Shown one piece after another: positions 17,572-26,202 of a DNA stretch of 64,000 nt. The DNA is from Paenibacillus koleovorans NBRC 103111. Lineage in GTDB: Bacteria > Bacillota > Bacilli > Paenibacillales > NBRC-103111. Numbering within the stretch: position 1 is the stretch's first letter; each line of letters starts with the position of its first letter. Where the stretch lies: positions 1 through 64,000 of the forward strand of contig NZ_BIMA01000014.1 in the NCBI RefSeq assembly GCF_004000845.1, written 5' to 3'. Position numbers and translations under genes: made by a program. Under the pieces are notes generated by a model that saw only the letters and a program-made list of their open reading frames with translations, was not told the origin of the DNA and searched no databases.

Positions 17572-18954
17572 ATGAAGGGATTTCGCCGAATTCTGCGAAA
17601 AATGAATGTGCAGTTGTTCCTTTCGTTTATTCTGTTCTCTACATTCATCCTGCTTCTGACGACTAAGCTGACCGATCTCAATTGGAATCATATGTTTGCG
17701 AATTTCATTAATAAGGATTTGGAAAAGGTCGGGTATTTGCTCATCGACGACATGCGCGGGAAACATATTGAACGAGATTTAACCCTGGAGCAACGGGAGT
17801 GGCTCCAACGCCGTGCAGCCTTATTCGGCGTACTCTTGCAATATAGCAACAAGGAAGAAACGGTGGTGTACCTCGATACGTTCACTCGGGTAGGCAAAAA
17901 AGCGGATCGGGATAACGAAATCAAGCTGCCCTACGTGAACGAAGAGGCCAAGCCCGGTCAGCTCAAGCTTGCGTATATGGAACAGCGAAGCACGCTCGAC
18001 CCGGCTTACCAAATTTTTCAGGATCAGCTTCAACTCCGAACGCGCGTATTGTATTCGGTCATTATTTTAACCGCCGTTCTCTTTAGTTATCTGATTGCTC
18101 AAAGATTGTCCAGGCATTTAAGCCATGTACATGCCATTGCCGAAGAAATAGGTTCGGGGAAGCGGGATGTGCAAATTCCGACGAAAGGTCCGGAAGAGGT
18201 AAGGCGGCTTGCCGGGGTACTGAACAATATGTCGGCAGAGCTCAAGCGGCAGGAGGATTGGCGGCATCACCTCATGGAGGATTTCATGCACGAGCTGCGT
18301 ACCCCGCTCACATCCGTGCTTTCCAGGGTGGAGGCAGTCGTGGATGGATTGCTTGAACCCAATTCCGATCAGATGAACGAAATGTACGAAGAGCTGGAAC
18401 GGCTCACCCGATTGGTCAATGATCTGGAACGGTTGTCTGAAGCGGAGGCGGCTCGATTCTCGATGAATATTCAACGCACGAATATGGTTGAATTAGTGAG
18501 GCGAGTGTACAACCAACACAAATCATTGGCGAAAAGTAATGGGATCAGGCTGTTGATCGAGACGACGAATGTCCCGTGTTATGCGCAAGTGGACCGGGAC
18601 AAAATCGTGCAGGTTCTGACCAATATTGTGCTGAATGCGATCAAATATACATCCTCCGGTGGAACGGTAACGTTATATGCAGATTGGACGGAGGATCTGA
18701 CGATTTTGGCTTGCGAGGACACGGGGATCGGTATCAGCCAGCAAGATTTGCCTTATATTTTCAATAGACTGTATAGGGCGGATAAGTCCCGTTCCCGCTT
18801 CAGCGGGGGGGTAGGGCTTGGTCTAAGCATTTCGAAGGCTCTGGTGGAGGCTCATCACGGAATCATCGAAGCGACAAGCAAGGTAGGCTACGGATCACGA
18901 TTCACCATACGGCTTCCGAATATATATAAAGCGTATCCCGAAGAGGAAGGTTGA
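17572..18954 (+). CDS. Sensor histidine kinase
   Basis: A 460-residue membrane kinase. Transmembrane helix 1 (about 14-32), an extracellular sensor domain of about 125 residues, transmembrane helix 2 (about 159-178), a HAMP-like linker (178-230), a HisKA domain with phospho-acceptor His240 (FMHELRTPLTS), then a HATPase domain with Asn355 (NIVLNAIKY), DTGIGIS (383-389) and the GVGLGLSI ATP lid. The small extracellular domain has no recognisable fold. It is paired with the OmpR-type regulator 2 nt upstream. Confidence 0.93.
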   Translation: MKGFRRILRKMNVQLFLSFILFSTFILLLTTKLTDLNWNHMFANFINKDLEKVGYLLIDDMRGKHIERDLTLEQREWLQRRAALFGVLLQYSNKEETVVYLDTFTRVGKKADRDNEIKLPYVNEEAKPGQLKLAYMEQRSTLDPAYQIFQDQLQLRTRVLYSVIILTAVLFSYLIAQRLSRHLSHVHAIAEEIGSGKRDVQIPTKGPEEVRRLAGVLNNMSAELKRQEDWRHHLMEDFMHELRTPLTSVLSRVEAVVDGLLEPNSDQMNEMYEELERLTRLVNDLERLSEAEAARFSMNIQRTNMVELVRRVYNQHKSLAKSNGIRLLIETTNVPCYAQVDRDKIVQVLTNIVLNAIKYTSSGGTVTLYADWTEDLTILACEDTGIGISQQDLPYIFNRLYRADKSRSRFSGGVGLGLSISKALVEAHHGIIEATSKVGYGSRFTIRLPNIYKAYPEEEG

Positions 18955-18984
18955 CCTTGTTGGGGGAGTAGAAGTCCAGGAGCC

Positions 18985-19046
18985 AAAGATTGTTATATCA
19001 ACTCCCAAATAATACACAACCGGCTATGGGAGCCCGTCCTTATAAT
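18985..19046 (+). promoter_or_regulatory. Conserved AraC-type promoter element, copy 1
   Basis: TATCAAC at 18996-19002 and CAACCG at 19017-19022 form a 21-bp-period direct repeat of CAAC. After CAACCGG come exactly 17 bp and then a perfect -10 box TATAAT (19041-19046). There is no TTGACA-like -35, as expected of an activator-dependent promoter. Two more copies with identical spacing lie at 23289-23350 and 40667-40717. It drives the fructosidase pair starting at 19107. Confidence 0.75.
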
Positions 19047-19060
19047 GAAGAAGGATGGCA

Positions 19061-19076
19061 GCGCTGTTAACAGCGC
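19061..19076. promoter_or_regulatory. Perfect 16-bp palindrome, candidate repressor operator
   Basis: GCGCTGTTAACAGCGC is a perfect inverted repeat about 8 bp after the predicted transcription start of the fructosidase operon. Its position fits a roadblock operator. It is absent from the other two copies of the promoter element, so it would give this operon an extra control. No matching regulator can be named. Confidence 0.55.
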
Positions 19077-19106
19077 AATCGAAAAGGTTCTGGAGGGGGA
19101 AGGCAA

Positions 19107-20561
19107 TTGAACGCAAATGCGAAAAAAGGGTTTGAATCATTTAATCTGGCGCTAGTAGACGATCCTCTGATTAAGAAAGCCATGGCTGGAGTCATGGATA
19201 AAATCGATGAGGCAGAGCAGGATCCCGGAAGACCCGCCTTTCACTTTAGACCGCCAGCGCAATGGATGAATGACCCGAATGGAACGCTCTACCATAATGG
19301 GTATTACCATGTGTTCTATCAGCATAACCCGTTCGGAGAAACCCATGGAAACATGCATTGGGGCCACGCGAGATCCAGAGATCTTGTGAACTGGGAGCAC
19401 TTGCCTATCGCGCTAGCGCCTTCTCCTGAGAAAAAGGAGAGCCAGATCTTCTCGGGCTGCGTATGGATAGACGGAGATGGCAAGCCCGTCATCTTGTATT
19501 CCAGTGTAGGCGCCTACCCCAGACAGCAATGGGCAGCGTTCCCGGAAGATGAGGAGTGGATTCGCTGGAAGAAATACGAAGGGAATCCGGTAGTCACGAC
19601 AAAGGCGAATGACAGTCTGACCTTTAACCTTCATATGCAGGACCCCTATGTCTTCACGGTCGGGCAAAGGACGTTTATGGTATTATGCGGAGGGATAGAA
19701 GAACAAAGAGTAGTCACCCTGCATGAGGCCGTCGACGCCAGTTTATTAAGCTGGGAATACAGGGGGATCTTATACCGCGTTACGGATAATTCCGGAGGCT
19801 ATCAAGGGTACCCGGAGTGCCCCATTTTTTTTGAGCTGGATCATAAGTACGTTCTGCTTCATTTGGGGCCTATGATGTATAGAGTCGGTACCTTTAACAT
19901 GGATGAATATACGTTTGCTCCCGAATTGAGCGCGAGAATGGATCTGGGCAGCAGCTTTCATGCCACCAATATTCTGGAGGATGAGAAGGGTAAGGTTTTA
20001 TTTAGCTGGATTCCGAATAGCGGAGAGTATTTTAATCAGAAAAAAGGCTGGAACGGGGTGCTGGCATTGCCCCGAAGGCTGTCGCTGGACTCCGAGCTTC
20101 GACTGCTGCAAAAGCCGGCCGAGGAGCTAAGCGCCCTCAGAGGAAAAGCCTACCAGGCTTCGGCAATCCCGTTGAAGCCCAAAGTAAATGTATCCGTTGC
20201 AACGGGAACCAATATGCTAGAAGTCATTGCGGAGTTTGACAGGCATATCGATGCCAAGATTGGAATCCGATTCAAATGCGCGCAAAGGAAGCATGCCGAT
20301 TTTGTGATCGCTTATAACGGTTACAGGTTTGAGTTTACAGGCAAGGCCGAATCGGCGAGATTCTGCAATGCAAGCAAAAAGCTGAAGATTCATGCTTTCC
20401 TGGACAAATCGGTTATTGAGATCTTCATTAACGATGGGCTGGAGTGCGCAACCTTCTCTTTCATGCCCTTCCTCCATGAGGTTACGGTCGAAGCCTTTAC
20501 GGAACTCGCCGATGCTGAGGTCACAGCATTGAATGTATGGGAATTAAAATCCATTTGGTAG
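19107..20561 (+). CDS. GH32-family beta-fructosidase (cytoplasmic)
   Basis: A 484-residue glycoside hydrolase with the five-bladed propeller and C-terminal beta-sandwich of GH32. The nucleophile motif is WMNDPNG (53-59, Asp56) and the acid/base motif YPECP (Glu237). The usual RDP stabiliser motif reads QDP (178-180), a conspicuous change. It has no signal peptide, so it acts on imported sucrose or fructo-oligosaccharides. The C-terminal sandwich carries the typical LDKSVIEIFIND segment. The start is TTG, with GGAGGGGG 7 nt upstream. It is followed by a second, divergent GH32 after 16 nt. Levan, inulin and sucrose activity cannot be separated by eye. Confidence 0.9.
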   Translation: MNANAKKGFESFNLALVDDPLIKKAMAGVMDKIDEAEQDPGRPAFHFRPPAQWMNDPNGTLYHNGYYHVFYQHNPFGETHGNMHWGHARSRDLVNWEHLPIALAPSPEKKESQIFSGCVWIDGDGKPVILYSSVGAYPRQQWAAFPEDEEWIRWKKYEGNPVVTTKANDSLTFNLHMQDPYVFTVGQRTFMVLCGGIEEQRVVTLHEAVDASLLSWEYRGILYRVTDNSGGYQGYPECPIFFELDHKYVLLHLGPMMYRVGTFNMDEYTFAPELSARMDLGSSFHATNILEDEKGKVLFSWIPNSGEYFNQKKGWNGVLALPRRLSLDSELRLLQKPAEELSALRGKAYQASAIPLKPKVNVSVATGTNMLEVIAEFDRHIDAKIGIRFKCAQRKHADFVIAYNGYRFEFTGKAESARFCNASKKLKIHAFLDKSVIEIFINDGLECATFSFMPFLHEVTVEAFTELADAEVTALNVWELKSIW

Positions 20562-20577
20562 GCTGGGAGGCTGAGGC

Positions 20578-22194
20578 ATGTACAGCAAACAGTTGCAGAT
20601 CACCGGAGATTATTTGAATCTGCCGGTAAGAAACAAAGCTCCTAAACGGCTTGTCCAGTTAATCGTTGACGAGAAGACGGTGCGGCATTTTAAAATCGAG
20701 CTGGCAGAAAATATGGATGAGCCAGTAGATCTGTGGGTCTCCACCAACATCAGTGAGTTTGCCGGCAAGGCTATGGAAATCCGAATGCCGGAACCGTCAG
20801 GTGCGGAGGAGAACATTCTTGAAAGTCTCTATATCGGGGACCGCTTTCTTGTGGAGGATGATCTATTTAAGGAAACATACAGGCCGCAATTCCATTTTAC
20901 GACCCGGAAGGGCTGGATCAATGATCCGAACGGGCTGATTTATTACAAGGGCGAATATCATCTGTTCTACCAGCATAACCCGTTTGGCGTCGGCTGGGGC
21001 AATATGCACTGGGGGCATGCGGTCAGCAAGGACCTGATCCATTGGGAAGAGCTGCCGGTGGCGCTGTATCCCGACGATCTGGGAATGATCTATTCCGGAA
21101 GCTCGTTGATTGATAGTAAGGATACGTCCGGACTCTTCGACGGCGGCGAGGGGATGGTTGCCTTCTTCAGCCATGCGCATGGACCCAGAGGCCAGATTCA
21201 AAGCTTCGCTTATAGCACGGATGACGGAAGAACATGGACCAAGTATGAGAACAATCCTGTATTGACCTCGGAGAATGAACCGGACAACAATTTCCGGGAC
21301 CCGAAGGTTTTCTGGCATGAGAAGACGCAGCGATGGATCATGGCCGTATATAAGGCAATCGCCGGCAAATCCTCGGCAGCGTTCTACTACTCGCAGGATT
21401 TGAAATCGTGGGAGTTTCTGAGTTATATTCCCGGGATCCATGAATGCCCCGACGTATTCGAGCTTGCTGTAGACGGCGATGTCAACAATCGAAAGTGGGT
21501 CCTTCTTGGCGTTCAGGGCACTTATATGCTGGGGGAGTTCGACGGCCATCATTTTGTTTCGGAAGCGGGACTGATTACGTTTGAATACGGTACGCATTTT
21601 TCGGCTACTCAATCCTTTGCCCATTCACCGGATGGTTACATGAGAAGGGTGCAGCTTGCATGGATGCGTTTTGGTCTGTATCCCGATATGCCTTTCAACC
21701 AGCAATTGACATTTCCTTGCGAATTGACCTTAAGGAACACTCGGAATGGGGTGCGAATGTTTCGAAATCCGGCCAAGGAAATTGAAATGTTGAGAGACAG
21801 GGAGCAAGGTTGGACCAACTTGCTTCTTTCTCAGGACACACCTCTCATCCCCGAATTAGAGGGCCGGCTATTTGACATCGAGCTGGAAATCGATTTGCAG
21901 GACGCGGAGAAAATCGGCTTGCGCATCCATGATGAAACGATACGGTACAATGCGAAAGACCGCTACTTGAAATGCTTCGGCAAATCAGTTAGAACCAATC
22001 TGCAGGGAACGATTCTTAAGCTAAGAATACTGGTTGATGTGACTTCCATTGAAATATTTGTTCAGGACGGAGAGTTCACTTTCTCGGCTTGCTATATTCA
22101 GGATTTCGGAAGCAAGCCGTTTGAATTATATGCAGCGGGCGGTACCGCGTTTATCAAGCAATTGAGCATCTGGGAATTGAAAAGCATGTACTAA
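20578..22194 (+). CDS. GH32-family fructosidase/levanase-like enzyme with N-terminal sandwich
   Basis: A 538-residue enzyme with an extra beta-rich N-terminal module of about 100 residues (LQITGDYLNLPVRN start) before the GH32 propeller. All three motifs are canonical: WINDPNG (113-119, Asp116), RDP (240-242) and EC (Glu289). The C-terminal sandwich carries DVTSIEIFVQDG. There is no signal peptide. It closely resembles the protein at 38989, including the N-terminal module, and differs from the GH32 enzymes at 19107, 26203 and 33020. The layout is that of exo-acting fructan hydrolases of Bacillota (SacC-like). A terminator follows after about 40 nt. Confidence 0.9.
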   Translation: MYSKQLQITGDYLNLPVRNKAPKRLVQLIVDEKTVRHFKIELAENMDEPVDLWVSTNISEFAGKAMEIRMPEPSGAEENILESLYIGDRFLVEDDLFKETYRPQFHFTTRKGWINDPNGLIYYKGEYHLFYQHNPFGVGWGNMHWGHAVSKDLIHWEELPVALYPDDLGMIYSGSSLIDSKDTSGLFDGGEGMVAFFSHAHGPRGQIQSFAYSTDDGRTWTKYENNPVLTSENEPDNNFRDPKVFWHEKTQRWIMAVYKAIAGKSSAAFYYSQDLKSWEFLSYIPGIHECPDVFELAVDGDVNNRKWVLLGVQGTYMLGEFDGHHFVSEAGLITFEYGTHFSATQSFAHSPDGYMRRVQLAWMRFGLYPDMPFNQQLTFPCELTLRNTRNGVRMFRNPAKEIEMLRDREQGWTNLLLSQDTPLIPELEGRLFDIELEIDLQDAEKIGLRIHDETIRYNAKDRYLKCFGKSVRTNLQGTILKLRILVDVTSIEIFVQDGEFTFSACYIQDFGSKPFELYAAGGTAFIKQLSIWELKSMY

Positions 22195-22235
22195 TCTATT
22201 CAAGTGTTGCTGTGGCGATCGAGCCACAATCAACG

Positions 22236-22266
22236 ACCTCTGGAGCGCTTTCTCCAGAGGTTTTTC
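22236..22266 (+). terminator. Rho-independent terminator of the fructosidase pair
   Basis: A perfect ACCTCTGGAG / CTCCAGAGGT stem with a short loop is followed by TTTTTC. It ends the 19107-22194 transcript before the convergent araC gene. Confidence 0.88.
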
Positions 22267-22291
22267 TTTGACATTCGGGCCCTCTTCCTGC

Positions 22292-22336
22292 CCTCCCCAC
22301 GCGCTAACGGAATGCCACGGCCAAGGACCATCAGGG
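22292..22336. repeat. Short dispersed repeat, copy 2
   Basis: The core at 22301-22336 matches 62-97 at 31 of 36 bases in the same orientation and is preceded by a similar C-rich tract. It lies between the terminator and the 3' end of the AraC gene. Confidence 0.6.
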
Positions 22337-22375
22337 AAATTCCCACATGGTTACACCTACGCCAGAAGAATTCCA

Positions 22376-23254
22376 TTACCTCATGCGGAATGCTTCCGGT
22401 GTTAATCCAACGTTTTGCTTGAACATTTTGATGAAATGCGAGCTGTAAGTAAAGCCGGATTCCTGAGCGATCATGCCGATCGGCATGGAGGTTTCGATGA
22501 GCATCTTTTTGGCGTGATGAATTCGCTTCTGAATGATGAATTTGCCGATGCTGAAGCCGGTATGCTTGCGGAACAAAGTGGTCATATAGGTAGGATTCAT
22601 ATGCACAAGCTCGGAAAGCTTCTCCAAGGAGAGCTGCTGCTGGAATCTGGAGCCGATGTATTGAATCAAGAATACGATTTCCGGAGGAAGCGTATTGGTG
22701 TCGGGCCGGGGCAGCTCGTCCGGCTTATTCCGGCTGTAGATACGAGAACAAATGGTGAGCAGCTGCACGATAAGACTTCTCAGGATGTCGGAATAACCAG
22801 AGGATTTATTTTTTAATTCTTCATTAGCCAAGTAAAAGATAGATTCGATCATTTCACGTTCGCTGCCCGAACTGTATATGCAGATGCTCTCCGCGTTCGT
22901 GCGCTTCAGCAAATTGGCATCAGGGCAATCGAATCGGTAGCAGGCCAGCAAATTCTCATGCCAGATGAAATTATGCCGGCAAACTCCAAGGTCGGGCTTC
23001 GTCTGCAGCACCTTGTGGGCTATATAGGGCTTCGTAATGATCAGAGTGCCCGGCTGAAGAGTATAAACCTGATTGCCCACCAAATAGGAGCCTAAGCCCT
23101 GCCAAATATAATACATTTCAATTCCGTTATGGCTTTGAAAATCATGAAAGGGAGCAACAGAGTCAAGCTGGTAATACATGATCGCCTGAGCTTCCTTCAG
23201 CAGTCCGTCGATGGCGTTGCTCAACTCGGAAGCGGTTTCAAATGCTACTTGCAT
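22376..23254 (-). CDS. AraC-family transcriptional regulator
   Basis: A 292-residue regulator. The first 140 or so residues are a cupin-like sugar-sensing domain (YYQLDSVAPFHDFQSH; GTLIITKPYIAH). The C-terminal 100 residues form the double helix-turn-helix of AraC proteins (LSLEKLSELVHMNPTYMTTL; IGMIAQESGFTYSSHFIKMFK; GLTPEAFR). AGGGGG precedes the ATG at a normal distance. The gene is divergent from the 23412 operon, and its own promoter overlaps copy 2 of the conserved element. It is therefore the best candidate for the protein that reads the three elements (inference from position, family and site geometry). Confidence 0.93.
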   Translation of the reverse strand: MQVAFETASELSNAIDGLLKEAQAIMYYQLDSVAPFHDFQSHNGIEMYYIWQGLGSYLVGNQVYTLQPGTLIITKPYIAHKVLQTKPDLGVCRHNFIWHENLLACYRFDCPDANLLKRTNAESICIYSSGSEREMIESIFYLANEELKNKSSGYSDILRSLIVQLLTICSRIYSRNKPDELPRPDTNTLPPEIVFLIQYIGSRFQQQLSLEKLSELVHMNPTYMTTLFRKHTGFSIGKFIIQKRIHHAKKMLIETSMPIGMIAQESGFTYSSHFIKMFKQNVGLTPEAFRMR

Positions 23255-23288
23255 CAGGTAACCCCCTAAAGCATATTTAGCAGGATCT

Positions 23289-23350
23289 AAAGATTATTAT
23301 ATCAACTCCAAAACAATATACAACCGGAAAGCGAGGGTCATCCTTATAAT
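23289..23350 (+). promoter_or_regulatory. Conserved AraC-type promoter element, copy 2
   Basis: TATCAAC (23300-23306), 14 bp, CAACCGG (23321-23327), 17 bp, then TATAAT (23345-23350): the same geometry as copies 1 and 3. It reads toward the 23412 aldo/keto reductase operon and lies between that operon and the divergent araC gene. Confidence 0.75.
23296..23323 (-). promoter_or_regulatory. Predicted araC promoter, overlapping element copy 2
   Basis: On the minus strand TTGTAT (23323-23318) and TATAAT (23301-23296) are 16 bp apart and point toward the AraC gene. The pair lies inside the conserved element, so the activator bound there would probably repress its own gene. Confidence 0.5.
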
Positions 23351-23411
23351 AAAGATAAGAACCGACGGATTCATACCATAGCAGCCATTACGCGTGGAAG
23401 GAGTTAAAAGG

Positions 23412-24308
23412 GTGGAAAAAGTCCAAATCAACGATGATCTTTACTTTTCCCGAATCATCCTTGGCATGATGAGAACGAAAGCTTGGGGGTACACCGCCAA
23501 TCAATTGTTGGGCTATATAGAGCAAAGTATCGCTCTCGGCGTCACTACATTCGATCATGCCGATCTGTACGGCGGATATGAGTGTGAAGCCATTTTTGGA
23601 GAGGCTCTTCGGTTGAAGCCTGAACTAAGGCAGCAAATTCAGCTGGTGACGAAATGCGGAATCATTTTCCCTACACCCAGAATGCCCCAATATACGATAA
23701 AAGCTTACGACCATACCAAGGAGCATATTATCCGCTCGGTCGACAATTCTTTAGCTAATCTGAACACGGATTATATTGATGTCCTGTTGCTGCATAGACC
23801 GAACCCGTTAATGGATCCGGAAGTGGTCGCCGACGCTTTTCATACGTTGAAGGAGCAAGGGAAGGTTAGAGCGTTCGGCGTTTCCAACTTTACCCCTGCC
23901 CAGATGAATATGCTGAGTGCGTACACGCCTCTTGTCACGAATCAGATTTTATTGTCCTTGTATAGCTATAATCACTTGATGGACGGCACCTTGGAGCAGG
24001 CGCTGGAGAAAAAGTTCCCGATCATGGCCTACCATCCGGTGGCCGGCGGGAAAATTCATACCGCGTCGGATGAAAAAGCGGTTCAACTGAAAGAGGCGTT
24101 GGAGAGCGTGTCAAAGGAAATGGATGGCAACGATATCGATTCCTTGATGTATGCCTGGCTGCTGGCGCTTCCAGCCCGAATTATGCCCATTGTAGGATCC
24201 GGTAAGATCGAAAGATTAAAAAGCGCTGTAGCGGCGTTGGACATGCGACTGACAAGAGATCAATGGTTTACCTTGTACAAAGCAGCGCGGGGCGTAGATG
24301 TGCCTTGA
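23412..24308 (+). CDS. Aldo/keto reductase (YdhF-like)
   Basis: A 298-residue NAD(P)H-dependent carbonyl reductase with the AKR TIM barrel. The catalytic tetrad is visible: Asp and Tyr in TFDHADLYGGY, Lys in VTKCG and His in LLLHRPNPLMD. The frame opens at GTG 23394, but GGAAGGAG lies 8 nt before GTG 23412, which is chosen. It is the first gene of an operon that continues to 30231. Substrates of such enzymes in sugar loci include keto-sugars and aldoses; none can be assigned. Confidence 0.88.
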   Translation: MEKVQINDDLYFSRIILGMMRTKAWGYTANQLLGYIEQSIALGVTTFDHADLYGGYECEAIFGEALRLKPELRQQIQLVTKCGIIFPTPRMPQYTIKAYDHTKEHIIRSVDNSLANLNTDYIDVLLLHRPNPLMDPEVVADAFHTLKEQGKVRAFGVSNFTPAQMNMLSAYTPLVTNQILLSLYSYNHLMDGTLEQALEKKFPIMAYHPVAGGKIHTASDEKAVQLKEALESVSKEMDGNDIDSLMYAWLLALPARIMPIVGSGKIERLKSAVAALDMRLTRDQWFTLYKAARGVDVP

Positions 24309-24376
24309 TAACAAGGATGACCCGGAGCAAGGCTGTCTACGCAAGCCAATTCTAATATAAAAGGGGTGTGCCGCTT

Positions 24377-25168
24377 GTGGAAAAAGCAAAGGTGCAATTT
24401 TCAGTTTTCACCAAGCCTTGGAAGACGCAATCGATTTGGGATTTGGGTAAATTTGTGAGCGGACTTGGATTTGACGGGATCGAATTTCCGCTACGCGGCG
24501 GATATCAGCTGGAGCCGCAAAATGCAGCGCAATTGCCCCAGCTTGTGAAGCAATTTGCCGACCATGGGCTGAAAATTTTCAGTGTCGCCAGCAGTACCGA
24601 TGAGCATGTTTTTGCAGGCTGTGCGGAAGCAGGCATTCCGGTGATCCGCATCATGCCGACGATGCTGCCGGAGGTCGGCTATATGGCTTCGGAGAAGAAA
24701 GCGCGGGAAGAGCTGGAGGCTCTGCTGCCGCTGTGCGAGAAATATGGAGTAAAGGTGGGCGTGCAGCAGCACTGCGGCAATAATGTGGTGGACTCGATGG
24801 GACTGTTGCATCTGTTGGAAGGGCTGGATGCCAATCGAATAGGCGCGATTTGGGATGCCGCTCACGATGGACTGGCGGGGCAGCAGCCGGAATTCGGGTT
24901 GGACATTGTATGGCCGTACTTATGTATGGTCAATCTCAAAAATGCGTACTACATGAGGTCTAACGGACCGGAAGCGACAGCGGCGGTCTGGAGGCGGCAA
25001 TACACTTCAGGAAGGCACGGATTGGCGTCATGGCCGAGAGCGGCTGCTTTTCTGCAGCAGAGGGGCTATGAAGGCGTGATTTGCCTGACGGCGGAATACA
25101 GCGCAGAGCATGAGGTGGATCGATTGATTGCGGAGGACATCGCTTACGCCAAGTCCTTGTTCGAATAA
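24377..25168 (+). CDS. Sugar phosphate isomerase/epimerase-family TIM barrel protein
   Basis: A 263-residue AP-endonuclease-2-like barrel (xylose isomerase-like superfamily). The metal-site segments are partly visible: GVQQHCGN, AIWDAAHDG, CLTAEYS near the end. GTG 24377 is chosen over GTG 24368 because AAGGGG (24361-24366) is 10 nt upstream of it and only 1 nt from the other. Relatives beside Gfo/Idh/MocA dehydrogenases act as epimerases, isomerases or lyases on keto-sugars (for example YcjR of Escherichia coli). The Gfo/Idh/MocA gene follows after 32 nt, consistent with such a route here. Confidence 0.85.
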   Translation: MEKAKVQFSVFTKPWKTQSIWDLGKFVSGLGFDGIEFPLRGGYQLEPQNAAQLPQLVKQFADHGLKIFSVASSTDEHVFAGCAEAGIPVIRIMPTMLPEVGYMASEKKAREELEALLPLCEKYGVKVGVQQHCGNNVVDSMGLLHLLEGLDANRIGAIWDAAHDGLAGQQPEFGLDIVWPYLCMVNLKNAYYMRSNGPEATAAVWRRQYTSGRHGLASWPRAAAFLQQRGYEGVICLTAEYSAEHEVDRLIAEDIAYAKSLFE

Positions 25169-25200
25169 TAGATTTGTATAAGGAAAGGTAGGTCAGGGGT

Positions 25201-26193
25201 ATGGAGAATCAAGCAAAATTCAGAGTAGCTATGATCGGAGCGGGCGGTAGAGCCAATGCGGTCATTTATCCGGCGCTCGCTTCGCTTCCGGATGTCGAGA
25301 TTGCCGCCATTTGCGATATCGATCCGGCAGCTCTTGCGAAGACGGCCGATAAATACAATGTGGATCGCCGCTACGGGGAATCGATTGTGGATTACCAGCG
25401 CATGATTCAGGAGGTCAAGCCGGACGCCGTATTCGCAATTGGGCAGCCGCATTTGCAATATGATATATGGATGTGGTGCCTGCGGAGGGGAGTGAATCTG
25501 TATGTGGAGAAACCGCTCGGACTCACGATTCATCAGGCCCGAGCTCTTGCCTTGGTAGCGCAGCAGAACGGCAGCATCACCCAGGTGAGCTTCCAGCGCA
25601 GGAGCACGCCGATGGTGGCGCAGCTGCGTGAAGAGTGCCTGAAGCGGGGGCCGATCGTACATGCGGTATGCCGCTTCTATAAGTCGGAGATGAAGCCGTA
25701 TCTAGGAGCACGCGATCGCATGATGGACGACTGTGTCCATTCCATTGATACGCTGCGCTGGATTTGCGGCGGAGAGATTGCCAAGATAGAGAGCCATTGC
25801 AAAAAGGTGCAGACGCCGGATATCAATTTCATCTCTGCGACCCTGCACTTCGATAACGGCGCTACAGGCTACTTGATCAACAGCTGGTCGAGCGGCAGAA
25901 GAATATTCTCCGTCGAGATGCATGCGCCGAATATTTGCGCCGAGGCGGAGCATGAGAACAAAGGCTACTTGTATGCCGACGGAGACACCAAGGGAATCGA
26001 ATTCGACACAAGGCAAATAGCCGAAAGCAATGAAAGTTATGCCTACACAGGCGTAAAGGAGAAGTGTCGCGAATTTGTCGATTGCTGCCGGGAGGGAAGA
26101 CAGCCCGGTTCCCATTTCGGGGATGCAGTGAAGACGATGGAAGTCGCCGAGATCATACTTGCGCAGTCCTTGTTGGCCGAGAGACGGGGCTGA
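25201..26193 (+). CDS. Gfo/Idh/MocA-family oxidoreductase, copy A
   Basis: A 330-residue NAD(P)-dependent sugar dehydrogenase. The Rossmann fold has the nucleotide loop GAGGRA (13-18) and the family EKP motif (103-105), followed by the alpha/beta substrate domain with the conserved DDCVHSIDTLRWICGG segment. It is strikingly similar to the protein at 27738, and each lies near a GH32-like paralogue. It probably oxidises a ring hydroxyl (inositol- or 3-keto-glucoside-type chemistry) or reduces a keto-sugar. Confidence 0.9.
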   Translation: MENQAKFRVAMIGAGGRANAVIYPALASLPDVEIAAICDIDPAALAKTADKYNVDRRYGESIVDYQRMIQEVKPDAVFAIGQPHLQYDIWMWCLRRGVNLYVEKPLGLTIHQARALALVAQQNGSITQVSFQRRSTPMVAQLREECLKRGPIVHAVCRFYKSEMKPYLGARDRMMDDCVHSIDTLRWICGGEIAKIESHCKKVQTPDINFISATLHFDNGATGYLINSWSSGRRIFSVEMHAPNICAEAEHENKGYLYADGDTKGIEFDTRQIAESNESYAYTGVKEKCREFVDCCREGRQPGSHFGDAVKTMEVAEIILAQSLLAERRG

Positions 26194-26202
26194 GCGATAG
26201 TG

